In this document: positions 9,872 through 17,984 of the stretch, in pieces
Layout: each line of letters opens with the position of its first letter
Position numbering within the stretch: position 1 is the stretch's first letter
NCBI GenBank assembly: GCA_024692105.1
Contig: JAILMZ010000047.1
Span: 1 to 29,301, forward strand
DNA length: 29,301 nucleotides
Direction: 5' to 3'
From: Saccharofermentans sp.
GTDB lineage: Bacteria; Bacillota_A; Clostridia; Saccharofermentanales; Saccharofermentanaceae
Position numbers and translations under genes: made by a program
The notes under the pieces: generated by a model
The model's database searches: none
Seen by the model: the letters and a program-made list of their open reading frames with translations, nothing else
What the model was told of the DNA's origin: nothing

Positions 9872-10900
9872 ATGAGCAGAGGTTTTGTAAGCAACAAAGC
9901 TATAACGGGCAGGAGACAGAGTAACTCCATACTTAGGGTTTCTCTGGTCCTTAGTATAATCGCAGCGGTATTCATCGCTACGATATCTCTTACCGTGCTC
10001 TCTGCGAACAACCTCATGAACATCGACAAGAACGAGGTTACGAATGTCCCTTCCAACATCCTTCCTTCGTACAGCACTACGAGCTTCCAGTCAGCAGACG
10101 GCCAGACGCCTCTGCAGGGATGGTTCTTCAAGACATCCAATCCCGTATCTACGATAATCGTCGTTCACGATACCGGCTCTAACAGACTTCCGTTCGGCGT
10201 AAGCATGATCGATATGGTTGAGACCTGGCTCGATTCCGGTTATAACGTATTCCTTTTCGACCAGAGGAACTCCGGTACCTCCGAAGGCGACATCAGCTGC
10301 TACGGTTATCTCGAATGGCAGGATGTATTGGGTGCCATTGCGATCGTACGACAGATCTCCGTTACCACGGATGTTATCGTATACGGCATCGGCACGGGAT
10401 GCACATCCACCATCAAGGCTTATATGGCTCTTCCTGATGCGGGTATTGCGGAGACGGAACTCGAGAAATACTCTGACAACATAAAGAACCTGGGCTTTGA
10501 TAAATCTTACATCTCCGGCATGATCTTCGATTCACCGGCAAAGGATTCCGATGACTATATCAAGCCCATCGTAGCTCAGAAGGAATTCCTCGGCGTCATA
10601 ACGCAGTACTTTGTACCTTATGCGATCAGGGTATCGGCAGGTTCCGACAACATCAATCTGGCGACTGTCATCGCAAGACTTCCCGTTCCGATACTTATCA
10701 TTTACGGAGGACACGATATCTTTATCGGTGCGGATAAGATAACTCAGATAGTTGACGAGCGTAACAGACTTAATTCGGCTCTTACCAAGTCCGTCATGAT
10801 ATCGGGCGCAGGATATTTGGAAGAGTATTCAATGGGTAAAGACGAATATATTGAAGCCGTCAGCGATTATCTCGAAACTTACTTTACGCCGGAGGAATGA
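9872..10900 (+). CDS. Membrane-anchored alpha/beta-hydrolase-fold protein lacking catalytic Ser and His
   Basis: The 342-residue protein has a positively charged N-terminus and one hydrophobic segment (about residues 22-45, SLVLSIIAAVFIATISLTVL). A signal anchor with an outward-facing hydrolase domain is therefore likely. The fold is recognisable from TIIVVHDTGSNR (oxyanion region), GYNVFLFDQRNSGTSEG and PVPILIIYGGHDIFIGADKI, the last carrying the acid Asp282. The nucleophile elbow, normally G-x-S-x-G, reads GIGTG at residues 172-176, so the Ser position is Gly174. The catalytic His, normally in GAGH, is Tyr315 in SGAGYLEEYSM. Two of three triad residues are missing although the reading frame is intact, which suggests a non-hydrolytic role. 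It starts one base after dut and shares one base with tsaD (TGATG). Its function is unknown. Confidence 0.85.
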   Translation: MSRGFVSNKAITGRRQSNSILRVSLVLSIIAAVFIATISLTVLSANNLMNIDKNEVTNVPSNILPSYSTTSFQSADGQTPLQGWFFKTSNPVSTIIVVHDTGSNRLPFGVSMIDMVETWLDSGYNVFLFDQRNSGTSEGDISCYGYLEWQDVLGAIAIVRQISVTTDVIVYGIGTGCTSTIKAYMALPDAGIAETELEKYSDNIKNLGFDKSYISGMIFDSPAKDSDDYIKPIVAQKEFLGVITQYFVPYAIRVSAGSDNINLATVIARLPVPILIIYGGHDIFIGADKITQIVDERNRLNSALTKSVMISGAGYLEEYSMGKDEYIEAVSDYLETYFTPEE

Positions 10901-11907
10901 TGAAAGATACGCTTATTCTAGGTATTGAAAGTTCCTGTGACGAGACAGCCTGCGCCATCGTAAAGAACGGATGCGAGGTATTAAGTGATGTAATTGCATC
11001 ACAGGCTGATTTCCATGAACAGTACGGAGGCGTCGTGCCCGAACTTGCATCGAGGATGCATGTCGACAGCATCTATCCGACGCTTGAGAAATGTCTGTCT
11101 GATGCGGGCGTTACATTATCAGACATCGACGGTGTGGCTGTGACATACGGCCCCGGCCTTGTCGGTGCGCTCCTTGTGGGCGTCAACGCTGCGAAAGGCA
11201 TCTGCGAAGTAACAGGCCTTCCGCTCATCGGAGTAAATCATTTGAAAGGCCACATCGCAGCCAATTATCTGTGCTTCCCGGAACTCGTTCCCGAATTCCT
11301 CTGCCTCTGCGTCAGCGGCGGAAACACCATGATCGTCAAGGTTAACGATTACTGCGACATGGAGATATTAGGCCGCACAAGAGACGATGCGGCAGGCGAG
11401 GCAATCGACAAGATCGCACGAGTAATAGGCCTCGGATATCCGGGCGGTCCGAAAATGGACAAGGCGGGACAGGGAGGAGACGTCAACGCGTATACTTTCC
11501 CCAAGTCCCACATGACTGATACTCTGGACTTCTCATTCTCAGGACTTAAGACTGCTGCATTGAACATGATAAACCAGACCCGCCAGAAGGGCGAAGGCAT
11601 TGATATCAAGGATTTTGCGGCCTCTTACCAGCAGGATATCGCAAATGTTCTGCTCAAAAATACGATGGAAGCATCCGAGAAGACCGGCATAAAAAAGATC
11701 TGTCTTGCAGGCGGCGTTTCCGCCAACAGCTTCCTTAGAAATACTTTCGAGGCGGAGGCAGGGAAGAGGGGAGTAACTCTCTACTACCCTGACCTGAAGC
11801 TATGTACCGATAATGGTGCAATGATTGCGTCTGCGGGGTATTTCGAATATATTAATGGTACGAGATCGGACTTGGATCTTAATGCCCGTCCGTCTTTGTC
11901 GTTTTAA
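10900..11907 (+). CDS. tsaD: tRNA N6-adenosine threonylcarbamoyltransferase TsaD
   Basis: TsaD transfers the threonylcarbamoyl group from threonylcarbamoyl-AMP to A37 of ANN-decoding tRNAs, working with TsaB, TsaE and the TsaC/Sua5 product. The 335 residues carry the ASKHA/Kae1 signatures: LGIESSCDETA at the N-terminus, GGVVPELASRMHV, the metal-binding pair in NHLKGHIAA (His114 and His118), and LCTDNGAMIASAG near the C-terminus. Two ATGs occur in tandem (10897 and 10900). I favour the second because GGAGG at 10891-10895 would be only one base from the first ATG but four from the second, and this gives the usual TGATG coupling to the preceding gene. The other tsa genes are not in the window. 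Confidence 0.95.
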   Translation: MKDTLILGIESSCDETACAIVKNGCEVLSDVIASQADFHEQYGGVVPELASRMHVDSIYPTLEKCLSDAGVTLSDIDGVAVTYGPGLVGALLVGVNAAKGICEVTGLPLIGVNHLKGHIAANYLCFPELVPEFLCLCVSGGNTMIVKVNDYCDMEILGRTRDDAAGEAIDKIARVIGLGYPGGPKMDKAGQGGDVNAYTFPKSHMTDTLDFSFSGLKTAALNMINQTRQKGEGIDIKDFAASYQQDIANVLLKNTMEASEKTGIKKICLAGGVSANSFLRNTFEAEAGKRGVTLYYPDLKLCTDNGAMIASAGYFEYINGTRSDLDLNARPSLSF

Positions 11908-11916
11908 GGAGATTAC

Positions 11917-12393
11917 ATGCCCGGAGACCGCGGTATAAAGATAATAGCTGAGAACAGAAAAGCATTTCATGACTACTTCATAGAGGAGAAGTATGAGTGC
12001 GGTATCGTGCTGTCCGGAACTGAAGTAAAGAGCCTTCGCGCAGGCAAGGTCAATCTCAAGGATTCCTACTGCCAGGTAAAGAACAATGAACTGTGGCTTA
12101 TAGGCGTGAACATCAGTCCTTATGAGCACGGCAACCGCTTTAATCTTGACCCTATGCGCAACAGAAAGCTTCTCATGCACAGGAACGAGATCACAAGGCT
12201 TTTCTCGAAAACGAAACTCGACGGACTTACACTTGTGCCAACAAAGTGCTATTTTAAAGACGGTAAGGTAAAATTTGAGATAGGACTTGCCAAGGGTAAG
12301 AAAGATTACGACAAGCGCGATACGATCGCCGAGAAACAGGCAAAACGCGATATAGACAGAGCAATGAAGAAGAACAGCAGGAGAGACGTCTGA
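11917..12393 (+). CDS. smpB: SsrA-binding protein SmpB
   Basis: SmpB binds tmRNA and brings it to stalled ribosomes for trans-translation. The 158 residues match the family length. Typical blocks are [60 protein letters not shown] and the basic C-terminal tail ([20 protein letters not shown]), which enters the decoding centre. AAGGAG lies upstream of the ATG, nine bases after tsaD. The TGA stop shares a base with the ATG of the following gene (TGATG). No tmRNA gene (ssrA) was found within the window. Confidence 0.96.
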   Translation: MPGDRGIKIIAENRKAFHDYFIEEKYECGIVLSGTEVKSLRAGKVNLKDSYCQVKNNELWLIGVNISPYEHGNRFNLDPMRNRKLLMHRNEITRLFSKTKLDGLTLVPTKCYFKDGKVKFEIGLAKGKKDYDKRDTIAEKQAKRDIDRAMKKNSRRDV

Positions 12394-12941
12394 TGACATC
12401 AAATACTGAGAAAAAGCGTGAAGTATCGATAATTCACCTCATATTTGCCATTATCTATTGGGCGTTTACTTTGGCGACCGTTCTTCTGATCTACATCCTT
12501 TCCGCAGAAGATGCCTCTGAGTCCTCGAATTTCACAATGGTATTCGTAGAACTTATCAACACAGTGGCAGGGAAGGCCATTGTTGATAATTCGACGTTAA
12601 GGGTGATAGGGCATATGACAGAATTCGGCTGTCTCGCCTTCCTCACCTTCATGGCATTCGATAACACTAATAAGATCTCATATCAGACATCGTATGCAGA
12701 GAGCCCGATGAAGATCCTTCAGTCTGACAACGAGATGAACATCATCCTTACGATCTGGTTTACGATCTTAAATGCGATCTTCGATGAATATCATCAGTTG
12801 TTCGTATCCGGTCGTGACGGTTCGATAGTTGATGTCGGAATCGATTGCATCGGAATCATAATCGTGCTGCTCATAGTAAGAGTTGTATTCACGATCTATC
12901 TCAAAGCAAGAGGACGCAACGAGGTCAGATACCAGGTCTGA
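12393..12941 (+). CDS. VanZ-like membrane protein
   Basis: This 182-residue integral membrane protein has four predicted hydrophobic segments (about residues 15-37, 65-90, 107-125 and 143-170). Two VanZ-family signatures are present: the early IYILSAEDASESS block and FDEYHQLFVSGRDGSIVDVGID, equivalent to the usual DE-x-HQ-x-F-x-x-GR-x-G-x-x-x-DV-x-ID. VanZ from Tn1546 gives low-level teicoplanin resistance, but chromosomal homologues are widespread and mostly uncharacterised, so no resistance should be read into it. An internal loop (around residues 88-105) is longer than in minimal VanZ proteins. It is the last gene of the plus-strand run, translationally coupled to smpB, with a hairpin ten bases after the stop. 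Confidence 0.85.
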   Translation: MTSNTEKKREVSIIHLIFAIIYWAFTLATVLLIYILSAEDASESSNFTMVFVELINTVAGKAIVDNSTLRVIGHMTEFGCLAFLTFMAFDNTNKISYQTSYAESPMKILQSDNEMNIILTIWFTILNAIFDEYHQLFVSGRDGSIVDVGIDCIGIIIVLLIVRVVFTIYLKARGRNEVRYQV

Positions 12942-12950
12942 TCTCAGAAG

Positions 12951-12985
12951 AAGGGGCACGATCGATTAACCGTGCTCCTTATAAT
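12951..12985 (+). terminator. Probable terminator of the htpG-vanZ run
   Basis: A ten-base stem (aaggggcacg, 12951-12960, with cgtgctcctt, 12971-12980, one G-U pair) encloses a ten-base loop. It starts ten bases after the vanZ-like stop. The downstream tract (ataatcatat) is AT-rich but not a clean T-run, so it may be a weak intrinsic terminator. Confidence 0.6.
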
Positions 12986-13080
12986 CATATACATCTAATT
13001 CGGTATAATTACAATTTTGGTGAATTGAGAAGGGGTATAAAATCGATAATCGTAGATTGGGCTGATAATGAACTAATTAA

Positions 13081-13110
13081 AAGAGCTGCCTCCGGACAGA
13101 GACAGCTCTT
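13081..13110. terminator. Bidirectional hairpin between convergent genes
   Basis: AAGAGCTG (13081-13088) pairs with CAGCTCTT (13103-13110). After one mismatch the stem continues with CTC/GAG around a six-base loop, giving about 11 base pairs. On the minus strand the stem is followed by TTAATTAG, directly after the ChW gene stop at 13135; on the plus strand by attagtttta. It is likely the terminator of the ChW gene and a back-up for the plus-strand run. The rest of 12942-13134 shows no convincing gene. Confidence 0.65.
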
Positions 13111-13134
13111 ATTAGTTTTAACCGTTGGTTCGGT

Positions 13135-14598
13135 TTACATTACATAACATGTGGCTTGTGCGATCTCGGTGCCGGATTCGTCATAGACGATGCATTTATA
13201 ATATCCGGTATCAATTAATTTGTTTCCTTCGTTCATAGCATAAAAGACTTCATCTGAACCCCAACGTGATGCTATAAGTTTTCCGCCGTAATACACCAGA
13301 CACCAATCGATTGAGTGATCACCACTAGCCGTCGGTTCGTATGTTCCTGTAGCTATCGGATTTGACAGTTCTTCTGATGTAAATGTTGAATCAGCACTGT
13401 AGAAGTATTTGCAAGTCTGTTTTGCTGAATCGACATCAGGTCCCCAAAGATCTAAGAAAGTCGTACCGACGTAAACTTTGTTATAAAATTCCTCGGCTGG
13501 ATCAGTATCATACCAATCTGCGTCTGCTGTTTTTGCCGAAGAACTAAGCGAACTCATATCGATTTCCGGATATTTGAATGCACCGTCTGTGCTTCCGGGA
13601 GCCGCGCCGCCTTTTGGTATAAGAACGACCTGTATCGATTCAAGTCTCAAAGCTTTTCCTGCAGTTCCGGCAGTCTCACCGTTCTTGGCCCATCCAAGCC
13701 AACCGTAATCCTGTGAATGAACTCTGTAATAGACATCATAATAAATTGCGACATCTCCCCATAAGTCAATCTGGATTGCTTCGAGACGTTTGGCTTCGCC
13801 TTGCGTTCCGCTCATTTGACCGTCCATTGACCATTGGGGCTCCCAGCCGTAATCCTGAATATGAGTGCGGTAAACAATGTTGCCTGTGCATTTATTACCG
13901 GAAAGGAACATCTCAAATCCTTCAAGACGCTTTGCTTCTCCGGTTGTTCCCGAATAATCACCGTCTTTGGCATATGTTGATTCCCAGCCTTTATCCTGAA
14001 CATGTACTCTGTAATTAACTGACATGATGCCATTAGCAGAATCAAGCTTAACAAGCTTGATCTGAACTTCTTCGAGTCTCTTGGATTCACCTGTGGTGCC
14101 TGCAAGTGCTCCATCCTTTACAAATCCTTGTGCGTCACCATAATCCTGGATATGCACCTGATACTGGACAGAATACATATAATAAAGATCACCTGTGAGC
14201 ATGATCCTCATGCCTTCAAGTCTTTTTGACTCACCTGAGGTGCCGATCATCTCACCGTCACATGCCCACCAATCATAACCATCTATTTGAAGCCATCCTT
14301 TGTCCTGGACATGGACTGTGTATTCGATACCTCCGGTTAATCCTTCGGGGGCTTCATCGATATTAACTGAGATTGCTTCAACTCTCCTGCTCAATCCACG
14401 GGTACCGAGAGTAAGAATACCCGTTGATGAATCAAATGTTCCTGCCGTGTCACCCTGATCCTGTACATGTGCCATTCCTGACAGCTTGTAACCGCAGTCT
14501 CCATCGGCATTACTTTCCATTGACAGGAATCCTGTGAAAGAAAGCGCCACTGCTGAAGCAACGGCTATGGATAGGATCTTCTTCATAATCTTGCCCAT
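13135..14598 (-). CDS. Secreted ChW-repeat protein with unrecognised C-terminal domain
   Basis: A Lys-rich start and hydrophobic stretch (MGKIMKKILSIAVASAVALS) form a signal peptide; cleavage around residue 31 is plausible. Six repeats follow, each with the pattern Y-x-V-H-V/I-Q-D-x-G-W ... DG ... GT-x-G-E-x-K-R-L-E ... I-x-L, with the His at residues 44, 96, 149, 199, 246 and 294. This is the clostridial hydrophobic W (ChW) repeat, found in secreted and cell-surface proteins of clostridia. The first repeat is degenerate, and repeat three (QDYGDAQGF) lacks the hallmark Trp. Residues ~345-487 form a separate Trp/Tyr-rich domain I do not recognise (for example FLDLWGPDVDSAKQ, GYYKCIVYDESGTEIAQATC). 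A GGAGG nine bases before the ATG fits this start. There is no sortase motif or membrane anchor. An adhesion or substrate-binding role is only a guess. Confidence 0.85.
   Translation of the reverse strand: MGKIMKKILSIAVASAVALSFTGFLSMESNADGDCGYKLSGMAHVQDQGDTAGTFDSSTGILTLGTRGLSRRVEAISVNIDEAPEGLTGGIEYTVHVQDKGWLQIDGYDWWACDGEMIGTSGESKRLEGMRIMLTGDLYYMYSVQYQVHIQDYGDAQGFVKDGALAGTTGESKRLEEVQIKLVKLDSANGIMSVNYRVHVQDKGWESTYAKDGDYSGTTGEAKRLEGFEMFLSGNKCTGNIVYRTHIQDYGWEPQWSMDGQMSGTQGEAKRLEAIQIDLWGDVAIYYDVYYRVHSQDYGWLGWAKNGETAGTAGKALRLESIQVVLIPKGGAAPGSTDGAFKYPEIDMSSLSSSAKTADADWYDTDPAEEFYNKVYVGTTFLDLWGPDVDSAKQTCKYFYSADSTFTSEELSNPIATGTYEPTASGDHSIDWCLVYYGGKLIASRWGSDEVFYAMNEGNKLIDTGYYKCIVYDESGTEIAQATCYVM
13615..14469 (-). 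repeat. Six tandem ChW protein repeats
   Basis: This segment encodes the six ChW repeats, spaced about 47-53 residues apart. The repetition is clear at protein level (HVQDKGW, HIQDYG, GESKRLE, GEAKRLE) but diverged at the DNA level, so this is an old tandem duplication and not a recent slippage repeat. Confidence 0.8.
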
Positions 14599-14604
14599 AT
14601 AGAT

Positions 14605-14646
14605 ACACCTCCTTGAGTAATTAGTTCAATTCTACATTGCGGAGGT
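14605..14646 (-). promoter_or_regulatory. Possible ribosome-binding-site-masking hairpin before the ChW gene
   Basis: In the minus-strand leader, ACCTCC (14641-14646) is complementary to GGAGGT (14607-14612), which is the ribosome binding site of the ChW gene. The loop is 28 bases and adjoining AT/TAT bases could extend the stem. A six-base match is weak evidence, and any strong ribosome binding site has a fair chance of finding such a partner. No clear promoter was recognised in 14599-14688. Confidence 0.3.
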
Positions 14647-14688
14647 ATATTACTATATCAGCAAAATATCAAAAATAAGTGAAATGTA

Positions 14689-15213
14689 TTAGATATTATT
14701 ACTAATGCGTCTGCTGATAAGTTTCTTTACTTTACGATCCGGATCAAGCTCTTTATAGAATCCGAACAGTTTGCTCCTGCCCGATTCAATGATTATAAAA
14801 TTATCAGTCTCATGGTATTTCTTGATGGTACGGTTGCTGAACTCCAGCGGCTTTCCTGTCTGTGAGTTCTCGATGATCGTTTTCTCATTATCGATCTTGA
14901 GCGTATAAAAGATATTATCCTGTTTTTCCAGCAGTCCGAGGAACTTGTTCTCTATCCTCTTTACTACTGCTCTGTACAGATACACAGAAAGAAGTTCAAT
15001 GAATAAAACGCCTACTATTGGAGAAAGCTTTACGAATATATTTCCGATATCGTAAACAAAGAAGTACAGCGTTAATACGAACAGCGCAGCCGCGACGACC
15101 TGTGTAAGCATCAGGGCCGTAGTCGTAAATACGAACGGTGCCGCTTCCTTCGCGAAAAGCTTCGCATACACGCGATCGACTTCGACTTTAGTCTCAAAAG
15201 TCTCATTTTCCAT
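14689..15213 (-). CDS. Small two-TM membrane protein, YcxB-like
   Basis: This is a 174-residue protein with two hydrophobic segments (about residues 26-54 and 58-82) and a cytoplasmic-looking C-terminal half. The C-terminal part (FYTLKIDNEKTIIENS ... FSNRTIKKYHETDNFIIIESG ... LFGFYKEL) resembles YcxB-like proteins, where a short beta-rich domain follows two helices; this is from general resemblance, and the role of that family is not known. The N-terminus is acidic (MENETFETKVEVDRVYAKLF). No strong ribosome binding site precedes the ATG; the nearest purine run (GAGAGGAAG) is about 15 bases away, so expression may be weak. It lies between the metY terminator hairpin and the ChW gene, in the same direction as both. 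Confidence 0.65.
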   Translation of the reverse strand: MENETFETKVEVDRVYAKLFAKEAAPFVFTTTALMLTQVVAAALFVLTLYFFVYDIGNIFVKLSPIVGVLFIELLSVYLYRAVVKRIENKFLGLLEKQDNIFYTLKIDNEKTIIENSQTGKPLEFSNRTIKKYHETDNFIIIESGRSKLFGFYKELDPDRKVKKLISRRISNNI

Positions 15214-15259
15214 GGTGTTTACCGAATCTTCCTCTCCAAACAGATCAGGTAAAACTTAA

Positions 15260-15286
15260 CAGAAGGCTCTGTATCAGAGCCTTCTG
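15260..15286 (-). terminator. Strong hairpin terminator after metY
   Basis: A perfect 12-base inverted repeat (CAGAAGGCTCTG and CAGAGCCTTCTG) with a three-base loop lies 17 bases after the metY stop. On the minus strand it is followed by TTAAGTTTTACC, a broken T-run. It probably ends the transcript that carries tldD, pmbA and metY. Confidence 0.75.
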
Positions 15287-15303
15287 CAAGTGTTTATCTA
15301 TAA

Positions 15304-16584
15304 TTATGAAATCTTATCAAGTGCCTGCTTGATATCAGCGATGATATCATCAGGATCTTCAAGACCTACGCTGAAACGGATAAGGTCAGCAGGTATTCCT
15401 GCCTCGGCAAGCTGCTCGTCCGTGAGCTGTCTGTGTGTATGAGATGCGGGATGCAGGAGCATTGTCTTGCAGTCTGCAACGTGTGTAGCGATCGTAGCGA
15501 ACTGGAGTGAATCCATGAACTTGATGGAAGCCTCACGGCCTCCCTTCACGCCGAAACACATAACTCCGCATGTTCCCTTCGGGCAATACTTCTGAGCGAG
15601 CTCGTACTGGCTGTCAGTCTTAAGTCCGGGATACTTAACCCATGCGATACGGTCATCGGAAGCAAGGAATTCTGCAACCTTCTGTGCATTAGCGCATGCT
15701 CTGGGCATACGTACTGCGAGAGACTCGAGACCGAGCTGGATGTAATAAGCGTTCTGAGGTGACTGGATCGAACCGAAGTCTCTCATGAGCTGAGCAGTAG
15801 CCTTTGTGATGTATGCACCCTTGCCGAATGCCGTTGCATATGTAAGACCGTGGTAGGACTCGTCAGGTGTGCACAGTCCGGGGAACTTCTCGGCGTGAGC
15901 CATCCAGTCGAAGTTGCCGCTGTCGATGATTGCACCGCCTACGGAAGAACCGTGACCGTCAATGTATTTCGTGGTCGAATGTGTGACGATGTCGCATCCG
16001 AATTCGAAAGGACGGCAGTTTACGGGTGTTGCAAACGTGTTGTCCATGATGAGCGGGATGCCGTTGTTGTGTGCAAGTGTTGCGAACTTCTCGATATCGA
16101 GGATATCAACTGTAGGATTTGTGATTGTCTCACCAAATACGCACTTTGTGTTGGGCTTGATATACTTCTGAAGTTCTTCGAGAGGCAGAGTCTGATCAAC
16201 GAATGTGCACTCGATGCCCATCTTCTTGAAAGTAACTCCGAAGAGATTATATGTTCCGCCGTAGATATTGGCAGATGCTATGAAGTGGTCGCCTGCCTCG
16301 CAGATGTTGAATACTGCGAAGAAGTTTGCAGCCTGGCCGGAGCATGTGAGCATTGCTGCAACACCGCCTTCCATCTCGCAAAGCTTGGAAGCTACGTAAT
16401 CATTCGTAGGATTCTGAAGTCTTGTATAGAAATAACCGGAAGCCTCCAGGTCAAAGAGCTTACCCATGTCTTCTGAAGTGGCATACTTCCAGGTAGTGCT
16501 CTGATAGATAGGTACCTGTCTGGGTTCGCCGTTACCGGGCTTGTAGCCTCCGTGAAGGCAGATCGTGTCGATTGAATTGCTCAT
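15304..16584 (-). CDS. metY: O-acetylhomoserine sulfhydrylase / aminocarboxypropyltransferase
   Basis: This PLP enzyme makes homocysteine from O-acetylhomoserine and sulfide, the direct sulfhydrylation route to methionine. The 426 residues fit MetY, which is longer than the ~380-400 residues of MetB/MetC. Cys/Met-metabolism PLP family signatures include YTRLQNPTNDYVASKLCEME, the PLP-phosphate region LTCSGQAANF, IMDNTFATPVNCRPFEFG, and the Schiff-base lysine in THSTTKYIDGHG followed by SVGGAIID. The C-terminal SVGLEDPDDIIADIKQAL is typical. An AAGGAG lies seven bases before the ATG. It follows pmbA by only 22 bases, too close for an own SAM-riboswitch leader, so it is probably co-transcribed with tldD-pmbA. 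Other sulfur-amino-acid lyases of this fold are possible, but length and motifs favour MetY. Confidence 0.92.
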   Translation of the reverse strand: MSNSIDTICLHGGYKPGNGEPRQVPIYQSTTWKYATSEDMGKLFDLEASGYFYTRLQNPTNDYVASKLCEMEGGVAAMLTCSGQAANFFAVFNICEAGDHFIASANIYGGTYNLFGVTFKKMGIECTFVDQTLPLEELQKYIKPNTKCVFGETITNPTVDILDIEKFATLAHNNGIPLIMDNTFATPVNCRPFEFGCDIVTHSTTKYIDGHGSSVGGAIIDSGNFDWMAHAEKFPGLCTPDESYHGLTYATAFGKGAYITKATAQLMRDFGSIQSPQNAYYIQLGLESLAVRMPRACANAQKVAEFLASDDRIAWVKYPGLKTDSQYELAQKYCPKGTCGVMCFGVKGGREASIKFMDSLQFATIATHVADCKTMLLHPASHTHRQLTDEQLAEAGIPADLIRFSVGLEDPDDIIADIKQALDKIS

Positions 16585-16606
16585 CTTATCTCTCCTTTAT
16601 ATAAGA

Positions 16607-17971
16607 TCAGGACTCACCTGAAATGTTAACTTCGCTTACCAGCACGGACGGCGTAAAGAACTCGCCCTGTCCTGCCGGAATATTAATTATATCACTTCCC
16701 ACAAGAGTAATATTCTTTATTATTTCATAAAAGTTTCCTGCCGCAGTGATCTGCTCAACAGGTCTTCCCTTCTTGCCGTTCTCGATGAGGTAGCCCTCGC
16801 AGAGCAGCGAGAAGTCACCGCTGATGGAATTAACGCCGGCGTGCAGTCCGGACAGATCCGTAAGGATGATGCCCTCCCCTGCTTCTTCGCACAGTTCGTC
16901 GAAAGTCTTTTCGCCGGGTGTTACGACGAGGTTCGTTGGAGATACTCCTATAGTACTGCCCGACTTAAAACCGTTGCCGGTAGAAGCCTTTTCCGCCTTG
17001 TGTGCGCTCTTAAGGTTATACAGGGCCGACGCGAAAACTCCCTTGTCGATAATTGCCTTCTCTGTGGTAAGAACGCCTTCGTCGTCGAAAGGAATCTTTG
17101 TCAGAGCGTCTTCATACATCGGAACATCCCTAAGAGTCAGGCATTCAGAAGCTATCTGCTCGCCTTCGCGGCCTGCAAGAAGAGACAATCCCTTCTGCAT
17201 TACGGTAGCGAAAGTGTTGGAAAGGAATGCTGACATGAACTGCATGAAAGCTTCGTTGGTAAAAACAGTCTTATAAGTACCGGAATTGCAGGACTTTGCG
17301 CCCATCTTGCCGAGGATGTTCTCTGAAAGCTTTGCAAGGAATGCATCCATGTCAAACTTATCGATATCATTGCCGATCCAGTAATGTCCGCCGCTCTTGA
17401 TGCTTCCGTCAGAATCAACCGCGCGGCAACCTGCGTATATGCTTACGCCGTCAGAATCACGGTATGAATGAAGTCCCTTTGAATTGATGATAAGGACCGG
17501 ACCTCTTGAACAATCTATGGACAGATAATCCACGGCCTGAATCCTGGAATCCAGTGCAAGGATCTTTTTCTCGAGTGAGAGGCCGAGCTCTGCGAACTTG
17601 TTATATGTGTTCTTATCGAAAGCCTCGGTGATTTGCGAGAAATACAGATCTTTATTGTTCTCGTCGCAGTAAATGAATTCCCTGTCTTCATCATTGAGGA
17701 CTTCGCAGTTCTCGGAGGCTGATTCGAGCATGTACTTTACGGCATCGTCATCGAACTTTGATGTCTCGCAGTAACCCATCTGGCCGTTCTTGAGACCTCT
17801 GAACGATACGCCCTGAGATGTGCTCTGTTCGTAGCTGGAGACCTCGCCTTTAAGTATCTCCACACTCATTGATATGTCATCAGAATAGCTTGCTTCGCAT
17901 TCTTCAAATCCGTATTTGGAAGCCTCGGCTATGAGTTTCATCATGAATTCTTCTGCAATCTTGATATCCAT
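16607..17971 (-). CDS. pmbA: TldE/PmbA metalloprotease partner
   Basis: PmbA (TldE) pairs with TldD in a heteromeric metalloprotease that in E. coli matures microcin B17 and degrades CcdA; in most bacteria its natural substrate is unknown. The 454 residues show the family's features: an N-terminal ECEASYSDDISMSVEILKGE, a central FTNEAFMQFMSAFLSNTFA, TGNGFKSGSTIGVSPTNLVV, and the C-terminal GDFSLLCEGYLIENGKKGRP. The HExxxH zinc motif of TldD is absent, as expected for the non-catalytic partner. The frame extends upstream to an ATG at 18010, but I chose 17971 because AAGGAGG lies eight bases before it and the extra residues only overlap the end of tldD. It begins 13 bases after the tldD stop. 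Confidence 0.92.
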   Translation of the reverse strand: MDIKIAEEFMMKLIAEASKYGFEECEASYSDDISMSVEILKGEVSSYEQSTSQGVSFRGLKNGQMGYCETSKFDDDAVKYMLESASENCEVLNDEDREFIYCDENNKDLYFSQITEAFDKNTYNKFAELGLSLEKKILALDSRIQAVDYLSIDCSRGPVLIINSKGLHSYRDSDGVSIYAGCRAVDSDGSIKSGGHYWIGNDIDKFDMDAFLAKLSENILGKMGAKSCNSGTYKTVFTNEAFMQFMSAFLSNTFATVMQKGLSLLAGREGEQIASECLTLRDVPMYEDALTKIPFDDEGVLTTEKAIIDKGVFASALYNLKSAHKAEKASTGNGFKSGSTIGVSPTNLVVTPGEKTFDELCEEAGEGIILTDLSGLHAGVNSISGDFSLLCEGYLIENGKKGRPVEQITAAGNFYEIIKNITLVGSDIINIPAGQGEFFTPSVLVSEVNISGES

Positions 17972-17984
17972 CAGTAAGACCTCC

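Noticed and set aside
12393..12941. VanZ-like gene as evidence of glycopeptide resistance
   Set aside because: There is no vanHAX, vanRS or mobile element; isolated chromosomal VanZ homologues are common and uncharacterised.
13004..13009. Perfect TATAAT on the plus strand in the convergent intergenic region (possible antisense RNA to the ChW gene)
   Set aside because: There is no -35 box at a usable spacing and a hairpin follows soon after, in an AT-rich region where TATAAT is expected by chance.
12845..13147. Open frame of 100 codons overlapping the end of the vanZ-like gene
   Set aside because: It runs in another frame through the vanZ-like gene and both hairpins, has no ribosome binding site, and its composition is not protein-like.
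13615..14469. Regularly spaced repeats considered as a CRISPR array
   Set aside because: The repeats are diverged, in frame, and encode ChW protein repeats.
16585..16606. Possible SAM riboswitch for metY
   Set aside because: Only 22 bases separate pmbA and metY, far too few, and no SAM-box elements are seen.
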